The position numbers were made by a program, and so were the translations under genes. Of a stretch of 64,000 nucleotides of DNA, positions 34,025 through 44,189 are shown piece after piece (position 1 is the stretch's first letter; the number at the start of each line of letters is the position of its first letter). The notes under the pieces are model-generated. The model searched no databases. It had not been told where the DNA came from and was given only the letters and a program-made list of their open reading frames with translations. The DNA comes from a gamma proteobacterium SCGC AAA168-P09 (GTDB taxonomy: Bacteria > Pseudomonadota > Gammaproteobacteria > Magnimaribacterales > D2472). The DNA lies in the NCBI GenBank assembly GCA_000385055.1, contig ARRL01000005.1:25098-89097 (forward strand). The letters run 5' to 3'.

Positions 34025-34680
34025 AATTTCCAATACTCTATTCATTTAAAAGATGCCCATATGCCATGAGAGCAAGGATGGCAATAAAACTAACTAACAT
34101 TAGATGTGAAATTAGAGAAATTAGATTAAACAATAAACCTGAACACATGCTTAAGATTTCACCAAAAGGAACGGTTCCAGTCTTAATTCTAGAAGATAAA
34201 ATTATTGATGAGAGTATGGAAATTATTGAATGGGCTCTGGATCAAGACAATATATTTGAAGGAAATTTGAATGAAAACGAGGTTGTTCTTTCAGAAGAAT
34301 TAATTTCTATTTTTGATGATAAGTTTAAATATCATCTAGACAGGTATAAATATGCTGCTAGGTACAATAACGCTAATAGCAATAAGCATCGCTCCCAATG
34401 TATGAAAATATTAATTGAATTAAATCAAATAATCTCACATGAAAAATGGATATTTGGAAAATCTATTAACAAGCTAGATATTTCGATTCTTCCTTTTATT
34501 AGGCAATATAGAATTGCAAATCCTGAATGGTTTGATATGCAGGAATCAATTCATAGTGTTAAAAGGCTTTTAGACAATTTCCAAAAGTCCGAATTACTGA
34601 ATGAAATTATGACTAATTATGATGAATGGGAAGAGGGGTCTAAGCCTGAATACTTTCCAATTTTTAATTCGTTAAGTTAA
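34021..34680 (+). CDS. glutathione S-transferase family protein
   Basis: The 219-residue protein begins with a thioredoxin-like GST domain whose first helix carries FKRCPYAMRARMA, a CPYA site closer to glutaredoxin-like and omega-type GSTs than to Tyr/Ser types. Then come the glutathione-binding GTVPVLILED (cis-Pro) and DESMEIIEWAL. The C-terminal half is helical. It probably reduces or thiolates small substrates, and the target is unknown. It overlaps trhO (ATGA). Confidence 0.85.
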   Translation: MKFPILYSFKRCPYAMRARMAIKLTNIRCEIREIRLNNKPEHMLKISPKGTVPVLILEDKIIDESMEIIEWALDQDNIFEGNLNENEVVLSEELISIFDDKFKYHLDRYKYAARYNNANSNKHRSQCMKILIELNQIISHEKWIFGKSINKLDISILPFIRQYRIANPEWFDMQESIHSVKRLLDNFQKSELLNEIMTNYDEWEEGSKPEYFPIFNSLS

Positions 34681-34687
34681 TAGATAA

Positions 34688-36088
34688 CTATAAACCTATT
34701 GAATCGTAAGACATTGCTATCTTCTCTATAGCAACCTTGTAAGCTGCAGTTCTAAAGTCTGGAATTTTTTTATTACCTAAAAATTCTTTCTTAACTTCTT
34801 GAAAACCATCAATCATCATATCGTCAAGACCAGATCTAATTAGATCAATTTCATTAGTTCCTTCAAGGAAATTAATTTTATATTTTGCTGGCATAGAACT
34901 GCCTGTCATAGATTCTATTGCCTCAATAAGATTATTCATTTGAATAATATTCTTTCTTTTTTCTAATCTGCCAAATCTGATGCGTCTAATATTCTTGACC
35001 CACTCAAAGTAACTAACTGCAACCCCTCCAGAGTTTGCCAAAATATCTGGAATAACAAAAACTTTTTTTCTATTAAGGATTGAATGAGCTTTATAGGTAA
35101 TTGGACCATTTGCAGCTTCAACAATTAATTTTGCTTTTATATCGTTAGCATTTTTTTCAGTAATAACATTTTCTCTCGCAGCTGGAATTAATATATCGCA
35201 TTGTTTTTTAAGTAATAATGAAGCATCTTTTATAAACGTAGCTTTGGGGTAATATTTAAACGATCCATGTTTTAAAAAATATTCTTTTGCGTGATCAACA
35301 TTAATGCCTTCAATGTTGAATATACCTCCATTGAATTCAGCAATTCCAATTAATTTTATTTTATTATCTTCACTAATAAATTTAGCTGCATGATAGCCAA
35401 CATTACCTAACCCTTGAATAATAAAAGTTTTATCTTCCATAACTGGAGTAAATTTAATTAATTTTAAAAGTTCATCGTTACGAAAAAACTCTCTAACAAT
35501 GTATTGCACGCCTCTTCCAGTTGCCTCCTCTCTTCCTACTAGGCCATTTTTATTTGCAGGTTTTCCAGTGACGCAAGCTGAAGCATTAATATCAGTTGGT
35601 TTAATCTTTCTATATTCATCTGCAATCCATGCCATTTCAGTTGAGGATGTCCCAATATCTGGTGCTGGGACATTTTGAGAGGGACTAATTAAATCTCTCT
35701 TAATTAGTTCTTGTGCAAATCTTCTTGTAATTTTTTCAATTTCTCTTTTATCCCAATCATTCGGATTGATCTTTAAACCACCTTTTGAACCACCAAAGGG
35801 AACATTAATAATTGCGTTTTTATATGACATTAATGCAGCAAGTGCCTCAACCTCTTCAACATGAGTAGCAGAATCAAATCTAATACCACCTTTAGTTGGT
35901 TCCATGTGTTCTGAATGAACCGATCTCCAACCTTCAAAGGTATGTATTTCACCTCTAAGCCTTACTCCAAATCTAACTGTATAGGTTGAATTGCAAGTTA
36001 TAATTTTTTTAGCAAGCCCAGGTGGTATGTCGCTAAATCGCAAGGCCTTATTTACAAACTTTGTTGTATCATCTAAAAAACTGTTCAT
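34688..36088 (-). CDS. glutamate dehydrogenase (Glu/Leu/Phe/Val dehydrogenase family)
   Basis: The 466-residue protein has the glycine-rich catalytic motif PFGGSKGGLKINP with the active Lys. It also has the proton-relay segment PAPDIGTSSTEMAWI and the NAD(P) fold VIQGLGNVGYHAAKF. Downstream are VEAANGPIT and LANSGGVAVSYFEW. The substrate pocket suggests glutamate (2-oxoglutarate plus ammonia exchange). At 466 residues it is longer than hexameric GDHs of 420-450, due to extra residues near the C-terminus. Cofactor preference is not decided. It is transcribed alone, with tRNA-His behind it. Confidence 0.9.
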   Translation of the reverse strand: MNSFLDDTTKFVNKALRFSDIPPGLAKKIITCNSTYTVRFGVRLRGEIHTFEGWRSVHSEHMEPTKGGIRFDSATHVEEVEALAALMSYKNAIINVPFGGSKGGLKINPNDWDKREIEKITRRFAQELIKRDLISPSQNVPAPDIGTSSTEMAWIADEYRKIKPTDINASACVTGKPANKNGLVGREEATGRGVQYIVREFFRNDELLKLIKFTPVMEDKTFIIQGLGNVGYHAAKFISEDNKIKLIGIAEFNGGIFNIEGINVDHAKEYFLKHGSFKYYPKATFIKDASLLLKKQCDILIPAARENVITEKNANDIKAKLIVEAANGPITYKAHSILNRKKVFVIPDILANSGGVAVSYFEWVKNIRRIRFGRLEKRKNIIQMNNLIEAIESMTGSSMPAKYKINFLEGTNEIDLIRSGLDDMMIDGFQEVKKEFLGNKKIPDFRTAAYKVAIEKIAMSYDSIGL

Positions 36089-36166
36089 TTATTTCCCCTG
36101 AGAAAATAATAATGTATTACTTACAAGAATCCTATTGAAAAATAATAATAATTCTATTTTTTAATC

Positions 36167-36172
36167 TATAAT
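36167..36172 (+). promoter_or_regulatory. -10 box of tRNA-His
   Basis: A perfect TATAAT lies 12 bases before the tRNA-His 5' end. No convincing -35 box is seen at normal spacing; TTGAAA at 36135 is too far away. Confidence 0.45.
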
Positions 36173-36184
36173 ATCTCGTTTCGT

Positions 36185-36262
36185 GGCGGGCGTAGCTCAG
36201 TTGGTTAGAGCGCTGGATTGTGGCTCCGGAGGCCGTGGGTTCGAACCCCATCGCTCGCCCCA
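36185..36262 (+). tRNA. tRNA-His (GUG)
   Basis: Acceptor GCGGGCG pairs with CGCTCGC. The extra 5' G (36185) that marks tRNA-His pairs with discriminator C (36259). Anticodon stem CTGGA/TCCGG with loop TTGTGGC gives GTG. T loop GTTCGAACC. CCA is at 36260-36262. Trigger factor begins 17 bases further on. Confidence 0.96.
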
Positions 36263-36279
36263 TTAAATTAGGTATAAGT

Positions 36280-37578
36280 ATGAGTAGTAAATTAAAAAAA
36301 TTAAAAGACTTAGAGAGAAAACTTATAGTCTCCATTCCTGTTGAAGATTACAATTCAAGATTCCAATCTAAATTAAATAATATTAAAGGTCAGGCAAAAC
36401 TAGACGGTTTCAGAAAAGGTAAAGTTCCAAATGATGTTTTAGAGCAAAAATATGGGAAATCTATTCATGCGGATGTTGTAAATGATTTAATACAAAGCTC
36501 TTATCCAGAAGCTTTAGCTGAGAATAAAATTAGACCAGCGTCAGCTCCTACAGTTAATCTTGAGAGTGAAGATCCATCAAAACCTATATCATATTCGGCT
36601 ATATTCGAAGTCTTTCCAGAGATTAAACCAAAGCTAAGTAGATGGACTAATTATGACAAAGTTTCTATCTCTATCACCGACGCCGATATAGATTTAGCAA
36701 TTAAAGATATTGTTAAGAGATATGGAGACTGGAAAGATGTTAAAAGAAAGGCAAAGAAAGACGATCAGGTAGTAATTGACTTTGTTGGAAAAATTAACAA
36801 TGAAGAATTTGAAGGCAATTCAGCACAAGAATTTAAGTTGGTTTTAGGAAGCAACTCAATGATTCCTGGATTTGAGGATGGTATTTTAGATAAAGAGCCT
36901 TCAAAATTTTCTATACAAGCTAAATTTCCAGATGATTACTTCAAGAGTGACTTAGCGGGAGTTGAAGCTGAATTTGAAATCAACCTTAAAAATGTTCAAG
37001 AGCTTCACGAAGCAAAAATAAACAATGACTTATTTAAAAAATTAGATATGGATGTAAAAGATGAATCTAGTTTTAAAGAAGAAATATCAAAAAGAATGAC
37101 AAAGGAAGTCGAAGTTCAAGAGAAGGATCTTACAAAAGAATCTATTTACGAGACTTTATTAAAAACTAATTCTTTCAATGTTCCCAACATCACTGTTAAA
37201 GAACAAGCAGATCTTATGAGAAAAGATGCCTTAATGAGAATTGGCCATACAGAAGATAAAGCAGAGGATGACTTATTTCCAATTGAAACCTTCATGGAAA
37301 ATGCAGAAAAAAGAGTGAAGCTTGATTTACTTTTTGCTGAACTAATAAAGCATTTTGAAATCACAGTTGATTCGATGACACTAGATTCATTTATTGAAAA
37401 AGAATCTAAGAAATACAAGGATTCTGAACAATTTAAACAATGGATTAAAAATCAACCACAGCAACTTGAGCAATTTAGGATGATTGCCTTGGAGCAACAA
37501 TTGATTGAAAATTTAGAAAAAGCCCTTAAATCTAAGGATAAGGTGATAAAATTTTCAGAACTTGCAAATAAACAATAA
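36280..37578 (+). CDS. tig: trigger factor, ribosome-bound chaperone
   Basis: The 432-residue protein starts at ATG 36280. An upstream in-frame ATG at 36220 lies inside tRNA-His and is rejected. Domains are the N-terminal ribosome-binding part with signature [17 protein letters not shown], and an FKBP-type PPIase from about residue 155 ([11 protein letters not shown] and [11 protein letters not shown]). The helical C-terminal arms follow. It binds nascent chains at the exit tunnel. It leads the conserved tig-clpP-clpX-lon order and follows tRNA-His directly, so the mRNA may arise from a shared transcript. Confidence 0.95.
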   Translation: MSSKLKKLKDLERKLIVSIPVEDYNSRFQSKLNNIKGQAKLDGFRKGKVPNDVLEQKYGKSIHADVVNDLIQSSYPEALAENKIRPASAPTVNLESEDPSKPISYSAIFEVFPEIKPKLSRWTNYDKVSISITDADIDLAIKDIVKRYGDWKDVKRKAKKDDQVVIDFVGKINNEEFEGNSAQEFKLVLGSNSMIPGFEDGILDKEPSKFSIQAKFPDDYFKSDLAGVEAEFEINLKNVQELHEAKINNDLFKKLDMDVKDESSFKEEISKRMTKEVEVQEKDLTKESIYETLLKTNSFNVPNITVKEQADLMRKDALMRIGHTEDKAEDDLFPIETFMENAEKRVKLDLLFAELIKHFEITVDSMTLDSFIEKESKKYKDSEQFKQWIKNQPQQLEQFRMIALEQQLIENLEKALKSKDKVIKFSELANKQ

Positions 37579-37582
37579 ATAT

Positions 37583-38203
37583 ATGTATATGAAAGAAATA
37601 GAGTCAGCATTAATCCCAATGGTAATCGAGCAAACACCTCGTGGTGAAAGATCTTTTGATATCTATTCAAGACTTTTGAAAGAAAGAGTTATATTTTTAT
37701 CTGGTCCCGTAGATGACTATATGTCTAATTTAGTTGTTGCTCAATTACTATTCTTAGAGTCCGAGAATCCAGAAAAGGATATATCTATATATATAAACTC
37801 TCCAGGAGGTAGTATTTCTGCCGGACTAGCTATTTATGACACAATGCAATTTGTATCACCGTCAATTTCAACTCTATGTATTGGTCAGGCTGCTAGTATG
37901 GGAGCAATATTGTTAGCGGGTGGTGATAAGGATAAAAGATTTGCTTTGCCAAACTCAAGAATTATGATCCATCAACCTCTTGGAGGTTTTCAGGGTCAGG
38001 CTTCTGATTTTGAGATACATGCAAAAGAAATTCTTCATATGAAAAAAGTTGTTAATGAAATTCTTGCAAAGCACACTGGACAAACTATTAAGAAAATAGA
38101 GAAAGATACTGATCGAGATAACTTTTTAGATGCACCAGCAGCAATAAACTATGGCATTGTTGATAGTATTTTAAATAAAAGAGATAAAGCTAATGCCAAG
38201 TGA
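37583..38203 (+). CDS. clpP: ATP-dependent Clp protease proteolytic subunit
   Basis: ClpP forms the 14-subunit chamber fed by ClpX. The catalytic Ser is in [14 protein letters not shown] and the His in IMIHQPLGG. The Asp is further on in [11 protein letters not shown]. The N-terminus reads [20 protein letters not shown] as in all ClpP. ATG 37583 is chosen, with ATG 37589 also possible. A longer form from TTG 37562 would overlap tig. At about 206 residues it matches E. coli ClpP. Its end overlaps clpX by 11 bases. Confidence 0.95.
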   Translation: MYMKEIESALIPMVIEQTPRGERSFDIYSRLLKERVIFLSGPVDDYMSNLVVAQLLFLESENPEKDISIYINSPGGSISAGLAIYDTMQFVSPSISTLCIGQAASMGAILLAGGDKDKRFALPNSRIMIHQPLGGFQGQASDFEIHAKEILHMKKVVNEILAKHTGQTIKKIEKDTDRDNFLDAPAAINYGIVDSILNKRDKANAK

Positions 38204-39446
38204 TACTTCAACTGATAAATTAAATTGCTCATTTTGTGGAAAGGTGCAGGATGATGTAAAAAAATTAATAGCCGGACCAAGTGTTTACATCTGTAATGAG
38301 TGTGTTGATTTGTGCAATGACATCATTGAAGAAGAAATTAAAAGTGAAGAAGATATTTCTTTAGATGAACTTCCTTCCCCTCTTGAAATTTTTCAAAAAC
38401 TTGATGAGTATGTTATTGGCCAAGAAAAAGCTAAAAAAGTACTTTCAGTTGCTGTATATAACCATTATAAAAGGCTTAAGAAAAACGATCTAAAAAACGA
38501 TGTTGAGCTGCAAAAAAGTAATGTCTTATTACTAGGTCCCACAGGAAGTGGTAAAACTTTATTAGCTCAGACCTTAGCAAAAATTTTAAATGTTCCATTC
38601 ACTATTGCTGATGCAACCACATTAACTGAAGCCGGTTATGTAGGTGAGGACGTTGAAAATATCATTCAGAAACTGCTGCAAATGTCTGATTATGATCCAG
38701 AAAAAGCTCAGCTAGGTATCGTCTATATTGATGAGATAGATAAAATTGCAAGAAAATCTGATAATCCCTCGATAACAAGAGATGTTTCTGGCGAAGGTGT
38801 TCAGCAAGCTCTTCTAAAACTGATTGAGGGAACTGTTGCATCCATTCCGCCTCAAGGTGGAAGAAAGCATCCTCAACAAGAGTTTATTCAAATTGATACC
38901 TCAAATATATTATTTATTTGTGGTGGCGCATTTTCAGGTCTAGAGAAAGTTATTGATCAAAGGAATTCAAATACTGGCATAGGTTTTGGTGCTGAAGTTA
39001 ATAAAACATCTAATGTTCAATCCATATCTAAAAGTGTTGATAATCTTGAACCTGAGGATCTAGTTAAATATGGCTTAATTCCTGAGTTTGTTGGTAGACT
39101 TCCAGTAATTTCAAATTTACATGAGTTGGATGAGCATGCTTTAGTAAGAATACTTAAAGAACCAAAAAATGCATTAGTGAATCAATATAAGCATTTATTT
39201 GAAATAGATAATGTTGAATTAAATTTTAGAGATGAAGCTCTAGTTGAAATTGCTAGACAAGCCATAAAAAGAAAAACAGGTGCTAGGGGTTTGCGTTCGA
39301 TTATGGAAGACATTCTTATGGAAACTATGTTTGAACTTCCTAATGTTGACTTAGAGAAAGTTATCATTGATGAAAATACTGTTATTTCAAAATCAGAGCC
39401 AATTAAATTACTTAAAACTTCAAGAAAAAAATCCTCTGCTAATTGA
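38193..39446 (+). CDS. clpX: ATP-dependent Clp protease ATP-binding subunit ClpX
   Basis: The 417-residue unfoldase has an N-terminal zinc finger (CSFCGK...CNECVDLC) and Walker A GPTGSGKT. It has Walker [10 protein letters not shown], the pore and sensor segments [19 protein letters not shown], and the sensor-2 region [12 protein letters not shown]. The GF loop that docks to ClpP is seen near IGFGAEV. It overlaps clpP, fitting co-translation of the partner subunits. Confidence 0.97.
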   Translation: MPSDTSTDKLNCSFCGKVQDDVKKLIAGPSVYICNECVDLCNDIIEEEIKSEEDISLDELPSPLEIFQKLDEYVIGQEKAKKVLSVAVYNHYKRLKKNDLKNDVELQKSNVLLLGPTGSGKTLLAQTLAKILNVPFTIADATTLTEAGYVGEDVENIIQKLLQMSDYDPEKAQLGIVYIDEIDKIARKSDNPSITRDVSGEGVQQALLKLIEGTVASIPPQGGRKHPQQEFIQIDTSNILFICGGAFSGLEKVIDQRNSNTGIGFGAEVNKTSNVQSISKSVDNLEPEDLVKYGLIPEFVGRLPVISNLHELDEHALVRILKEPKNALVNQYKHLFEIDNVELNFRDEALVEIARQAIKRKTGARGLRSIMEDILMETMFELPNVDLEKVIIDENTVISKSEPIKLLKTSRKKSSAN

Positions 39447-39476
39447 TATTTTCATAACTATCCCTATATTGGGTAT

Positions 39477-41885
39477 ATGAAAGATATAAAATTAGACTTA
39501 CCGTTAATACCCCTCAGAGATGTTGTCGTTTTCCCTGGAATAGTTACAACTTTATTTGTTGGTAGATCAAAATCAATAGAAGCCCTAAATGTTGCAATGT
39601 CTTCAAATAAAAAGCTTGTACTAGTTAGTCAGCATGATCCCGCAATTGAAGATCCTGAATTTAAAGATATTTATAAAAATGCATCAATCAGCAATTTACT
39701 CCAATTAATAAAGCTTCCAGATGGGACAATGAAAGTTCTTGTTGAAGGCCATAAAAGATGTTCTATAGAAGAACTTGTTAGCAAAGACTCTCATGATATC
39801 GCTAGAGTTATCTCTATTGATGATATACCTCTTAAAGAAGCAGACGCCTCAAACTTAGTTAGATTTATAAAGGCTAAATTTGAAGATTATATTGGCATAA
39901 CAAAAAGAATTCCTCCTGAAATAGTCTCAACTGTTGATTCATTAGATGATCTATCAAAGCTTATAGATACAATCACAGGGCATTTACCTGTCGAAACATC
40001 AAAAAAACAAGAAATATTGGCTATTGCTGACCTGAAAGAGAGATCAGAGAAGGTATTAATGTTTATTGAATCTCAGCTTGATGTTGTGGATGTTGAAAAA
40101 AAAATCAGAGAGCGTGTAAAAAAACAAATGGAAAAATCTCAAAGGGAATATTACCTCAATGAGCAGATTAAAGCGGCCCAAAAGGAACTTGGAGAAATTG
40201 GAGAAGAGGGAGATGAGCTGGAACTCTTAGAAGATAAAATTAATTCAGTAGGAATGCCAAAAGATGCATTAAAAAAAGCAAAAAGTGAATTAGCAAAATT
40301 TAAGCATATGTCACCATCCTCAGCTGAAGCCTCTGTTGTTCGATCTTATCTAGATTGTCTTGTTGAAGTTCCTTGGAAAAAACGTTCAAAAGTAAAGACT
40401 GATATTCAAGCCTCTTTAGATATATTAGAGGAAGATCATTATGGTCTTGAAGAAGTCAAAGAAAGAATTATTGAATATCTTGCAGTTCAAAAAAGAGTTA
40501 AATCAATGAAAGCACCAGTTTTATGCCTGGTTGGTCCTCCGGGAGTCGGTAAGACATCACTTGGAGAGTCAATAGCAAGAGCTACAAATAGAAAGTTTGT
40601 AAGAATGTCTCTTGGCGGGGTTAGAGATGAGTCTGAAATTAGAGGGCATAGAAGAACATATATTGGTTCAATGCCAGGAAAAATAGTTCAAAAGCTTTCT
40701 AAAGTTGGTGTTAAAAATCCTCTTTTCTTGTTAGATGAAATAGATAAGATTGGTATGGATCACAGGGGGGACCCTGCTTCAGCATTGCTAGAAGTTCTAG
40801 ATCCTGAACAAAATAATAGCTTCAGCGACCATTATTTAGAAGTTGATTATGATTTATCAGAAGTAATGTTTGTTTGCACGGCTAATAGTTTAAATATTTC
40901 TACTCCTCTATTAGATAGAATGGAAATAATTAGAATTCCAGGATACATAGAGGATGAAAAACTTAATATAGCTTCAAAATATTTACTACCAAAACAGATG
41001 GAAAGAAACGGTCTTCTTGAAAAAGAAATTAACCTAAATAAAGAAGTGATACTTTCATTAATTAGATATTACACAAGAGAGGCTGGTGTCAGAGGACTTG
41101 AAAGACAAATAGCAAAAATAATGAGAAAAGTAGTTAAAGAAAGACTTATAACAAAAAAGAATGTAAATAAATCAACAAACATTACTAATAAAAATCTTGA
41201 GAAGTTCTCTGGCGTAAGAAAGTTTAAATATGGTATTGCTGAGAAAGAAAATGCTGTTGGTCAAGTGACTGGTTTGGCTTGGACAGAAGTAGGTGGCGAG
41301 CTTTTAACAATCGAAGCCTCTCATATATATGGTAAAGGAAGAATTATCAAAACTGGATCCTTAGGCGATGTTATGCAAGAATCCATTCAAGCTGCTTTGA
41401 CTGTTGTTAGATCTAGAGCTACCTCTCTTGGAATAAAGCCTGATTTCTATGAAAAACATGATGTGCATATTCATGTTCCAGAGGGAGCCACTCCAAAAGA
41501 CGGTCCTAGTGCTGGCGGAGCTATGGCTATTTCATTAATTTCTATTTTTACTGGAATTCCTGTTAGGTCCGATACTGCTATGACTGGTGAAATAACATTA
41601 AGAGGTCAGATATTAAAAATTGGCGGCCTTAAAGAAAAGCTTCTTGCTGCAAAAAGAGGTGGCATAAAGAATGTAATCATTCCAAAAGAAAATGAAGCAG
41701 ACTTGCAAGAGATTCCTGAACAAATTCTTAAATCATTAAATATTATTCCGGTAGAGTGGATAGATGAAGTTATTTCTCATGCCCTTGTTAGCGAGCCAAC
41801 TCCACTCAATAAATCTTCGTCAAATATAAAAAATAAAACTACAAGATCTGGAAAGGCAAAAACAGAAAATAAGCAAACCCATTAA
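39477..41885 (+). CDS. lon: ATP-dependent protease Lon
   Basis: The 802-residue protease has an N-terminal LAN domain (PLIPLRDVVVFPG), Walker A GPPGVGKT, Walker B FLLDEIDKIG, and a C-terminal serine-lysine protease domain. The catalytic Ser is in KDGPSAGGAM and the Lys in GGLKEKLLAAKRGGIK. Length is near E. coli Lon (784), with an extra Lys/Asn/Ser-rich tail. It sits 30 bases after clpX with no terminator, so it is likely expressed from the same unit, possibly with a promoter in clpX. Confidence 0.97.
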   Translation: MKDIKLDLPLIPLRDVVVFPGIVTTLFVGRSKSIEALNVAMSSNKKLVLVSQHDPAIEDPEFKDIYKNASISNLLQLIKLPDGTMKVLVEGHKRCSIEELVSKDSHDIARVISIDDIPLKEADASNLVRFIKAKFEDYIGITKRIPPEIVSTVDSLDDLSKLIDTITGHLPVETSKKQEILAIADLKERSEKVLMFIESQLDVVDVEKKIRERVKKQMEKSQREYYLNEQIKAAQKELGEIGEEGDELELLEDKINSVGMPKDALKKAKSELAKFKHMSPSSAEASVVRSYLDCLVEVPWKKRSKVKTDIQASLDILEEDHYGLEEVKERIIEYLAVQKRVKSMKAPVLCLVGPPGVGKTSLGESIARATNRKFVRMSLGGVRDESEIRGHRRTYIGSMPGKIVQKLSKVGVKNPLFLLDEIDKIGMDHRGDPASALLEVLDPEQNNSFSDHYLEVDYDLSEVMFVCTANSLNISTPLLDRMEIIRIPGYIEDEKLNIASKYLLPKQMERNGLLEKEINLNKEVILSLIRYYTREAGVRGLERQIAKIMRKVVKERLITKKNVNKSTNITNKNLEKFSGVRKFKYGIAEKENAVGQVTGLAWTEVGGELLTIEASHIYGKGRIIKTGSLGDVMQESIQAALTVVRSRATSLGIKPDFYEKHDVHIHVPEGATPKDGPSAGGAMAISLISIFTGIPVRSDTAMTGEITLRGQILKIGGLKEKLLAAKRGGIKNVIIPKENEADLQEIPEQILKSLNIIPVEWIDEVISHALVSEPTPLNKSSSNIKNKTTRSGKAKTENKQTH

Positions 41886-41899
41886 AACCCTCTATTTAC

Positions 41900-41930
41900 T
41901 TGACTTTTACGCATAAAAAGCTTTTGATAT
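41900..41930 (+). promoter_or_regulatory. possible hupB promoter
   Basis: TTGACT (41900-41905) is followed after 18-19 bases by a weak TGATAT-like -10 at 41925-41930. The following leader of about 40 bases carries a strong AGAGGAG ribosome site before the ATG at 41974. An own promoter is plausible, given the usual abundance of HU. Confidence 0.35.
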
Positions 41931-41973
41931 AGGGGTATTTATATAAATAAATTTATACAGAGGAGTATTTAAT

Positions 41974-42252
41974 ATGAATAAATCAGATTTGATTGATGCA
42001 GTTGCAGGTGACGCGGATATTTCTAAAGCTTCAGCAGGCAGAGCTGTTGATGCAGTTTTAGGAGGTATCGGTGATGCTTTAGGTAATGGTGATTCAGTAT
42101 CACTAGTAGGTTTTGGAACATTTTCAGTAAGACATAGAGCTGCTAGAGAGGGTAGAAATCCTCAAACTGGCGCATCAATGCATATTGCTGCTTCTAAAGT
42201 TCCTGGTTTTAAAGCTGGAAAAGGCCTTAAAGATAAGGTTAAAAACAGTTAA
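41974..42252 (+). CDS. hupB: DNA-binding protein HU
   Basis: The 92-residue histone-like protein opens [20 protein letters not shown]. It carries the HU signature [21 protein letters not shown] in its DNA-binding arms and ends [15 protein letters not shown]. The order lon-hup-ppiD is the same as in E. coli, which favours HU-beta. A strong terminator follows the stop. Confidence 0.95.
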   Translation: MNKSDLIDAVAGDADISKASAGRAVDAVLGGIGDALGNGDSVSLVGFGTFSVRHRAAREGRNPQTGASMHIAASKVPGFKAGKGLKDKVKNS

Positions 42253-42272
42253 TTTTTAATAACAATAAAAAA

Positions 42273-42295
42273 GGGTGCTCTAGCACCCTTTTTTT
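42273..42295 (+). terminator. rho-independent terminator after hupB
   Basis: GGGTGCTCTAGCACCC forms a six- to seven-pair stem with a tiny loop and is followed by seven T. It separates hupB from ppiD, leaving ppiD to start 18 bases further on. Confidence 0.85.
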
Positions 42296-42313
42296 ATCTA
42301 TAATGTTTTTATT

Positions 42314-44188
42314 ATGATGGAATCACTAAGAAATTTTTTAACAGGACCAAGATTATTTATTGTAATAGCTGCTTGCGCTTTACCATTTGTTTTTCTAGGA
42401 ACCTCCTCTCTTGCAAATCCTATTGGAGGATCCCTTGGCTCAATTAATGGTGAAGATGTTTCTCAAGGTGATTTTCAAGTAGCAACTAATTTTGCAATAC
42501 AAAAATATCAAAATATATATGGAGATGATTTTGATTTCGCTTCATTGGATGATGAAATTCAAATGGAACTGATCAAACAAGAGTTAATAATACAAAAATC
42601 ACTGCTAGCTGAAGCAAGGTCTTTAGGACTTATCAATAATGTAACTCAGAGAGAGGCAAAAAAAAGCATAATCTCGAATCCTTCATTTTGGATTGATGGC
42701 AGATTTGATGAAAACACTTTTGAAGCCCAAGCCAATGCAAATGGTTTCACCAAAGATGAATATATAGATCAGATATCCTTACTCCTGGCTTCTGATATAT
42801 ACAGAACAGCTATAAACCCATATGGATTCTCTTCAGATGAGGAGGCTAGTGATTTGGCATTGATATTAGAACAATCAGTTGATATTAATTTTATAAAAAT
42901 AGATTCTTCCAAATTAGAGCAAGGAATTACAAATACAAATGAAGAGCTTATAGATTACTACAGTGATAATGAAATAGCTTTTTACTCTGATGAGGCTAGG
43001 ACATTCAAATATTTTGTTCTCAAATCAGGGGATTATATGGAACAAGTCAATATACCTGATGGATATTTAGAATCCACATATGAAAATTATGTTTTAAACA
43101 ATCAAAACAATAATGAAATCAGGCTTTCGCATATTATGATAGAAAAATCTAATCATGATTCCCTGGAGATAGCTTATAACTTAATTGAAGATATCAAAAA
43201 TCAACTAATTGATGGAAAAGATTTCTCTTCATTAGCAAGTCAATATAGTGATGATGTGGTCAATAAGGATTTGGGTGGTGATTTAGAGTATTTTGATAGC
43301 GAAATATTTCCGCCCGAATTTTCAGATGCTATCGATGGTCTAGGTCTTAATGAGATTAGTGATATTGTTGAATTAAATGATACTTTTCATATTTTAAAAA
43401 TTACTGAATATAACGAGTATAAGCTTGCAACCTTTGAAGATATGAAAGATATTTTTTCAAAAGAGCTTTTAGAAACAGAGTCTCTTGCATTGATGAAAGA
43501 CGACTATGAATCTATAGACTCAATGACACTTACTAATATCTCTTTTGAAGAAGTGGCTGAATCATTAGCTATAGATAAAATTATTACAGAATCTAATACA
43601 ATTAACGATTTTAATAATATTCAATTTAATCAAAATATAAAAGATTATATATTTTCTCAAGACACAGAAATTGGATCTGTTGCAAGTTTTGATATCAATG
43701 AATCAGTTTTTGTTGTCTCTTTATTAGGAATAACTCCATCCACTTTAAAGAAGTTTGATGATGTAAAAAAAGAGGTTGCTACTTTATTATCAAAAAGCAA
43801 AACCACTTCAAAGAAACTTCTATTAGTTGATGAAATTATAGATGCAAAACAGACTGATGATGGACTATCTTTCATCTCTGCTTATGACTTTATCTCAACT
43901 GATACATTTATAGGAGTTAAAAGAGGTTCTTCATTGTTACCACAAGAAGTTATATCTGAAGCTTTTAAAGTTAATCCTGGAATTTCTTTAACAACATTTG
44001 CTAATAATGGAGATGCTTATATTATTGATGTTGCTTCTAAAAATAAACCAACAAATCAAGAAATTAATAACATTATTGAGCAGTACAAGAAATTTTCTGA
44101 AGATAGGTATGTAAATCTTCTTACTGAACTAATAAGTAACGATATCTTTAACACATCTCAAGTGAATTTAAATAATCTGGTTTTTTAA
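42314..44188 (+). CDS. ppiD: PpiD-like periplasmic chaperone with parvulin domain
   Basis: The 624-residue protein has one N-terminal membrane anchor (residues about 14-34), a SurA-like N-terminal chaperone region, and a single parvulin domain. The parvulin starts near residue 270 (EIRLSHIMIEKSNHDSL) and includes DFSSLASQYSDD and LGGDLEYF. A helical C-terminal part follows. PpiD works at the SecYEG exit and gates folding of outer-membrane proteins. Position after hupB and length (E. coli 623) agree. The start may be either of two adjacent ATG codons. Confidence 0.9.
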   Translation: MMESLRNFLTGPRLFIVIAACALPFVFLGTSSLANPIGGSLGSINGEDVSQGDFQVATNFAIQKYQNIYGDDFDFASLDDEIQMELIKQELIIQKSLLAEARSLGLINNVTQREAKKSIISNPSFWIDGRFDENTFEAQANANGFTKDEYIDQISLLLASDIYRTAINPYGFSSDEEASDLALILEQSVDINFIKIDSSKLEQGITNTNEELIDYYSDNEIAFYSDEARTFKYFVLKSGDYMEQVNIPDGYLESTYENYVLNNQNNNEIRLSHIMIEKSNHDSLEIAYNLIEDIKNQLIDGKDFSSLASQYSDDVVNKDLGGDLEYFDSEIFPPEFSDAIDGLGLNEISDIVELNDTFHILKITEYNEYKLATFEDMKDIFSKELLETESLALMKDDYESIDSMTLTNISFEEVAESLAIDKIITESNTINDFNNIQFNQNIKDYIFSQDTEIGSVASFDINESVFVVSLLGITPSTLKKFDDVKKEVATLLSKSKTTSKKLLLVDEIIDAKQTDDGLSFISAYDFISTDTFIGVKRGSSLLPQEVISEAFKVNPGISLTTFANNGDAYIIDVASKNKPTNQEINNIIEQYKKFSEDRYVNLLTELISNDIFNTSQVNLNNLVF

Positions 44189-44189
44189 T

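Noticed and set aside
36220..36279. N-terminal extension of trigger factor
   Set aside because: These 20 codons lie in the tRNA-His gene. The product from 36280 has the proper N-terminus.
36132..36335. 67-codon minus-strand ORF opposite tRNA-His
   Set aside because: Same artefact. It is antisense to a clear tRNA and to the start of tig.
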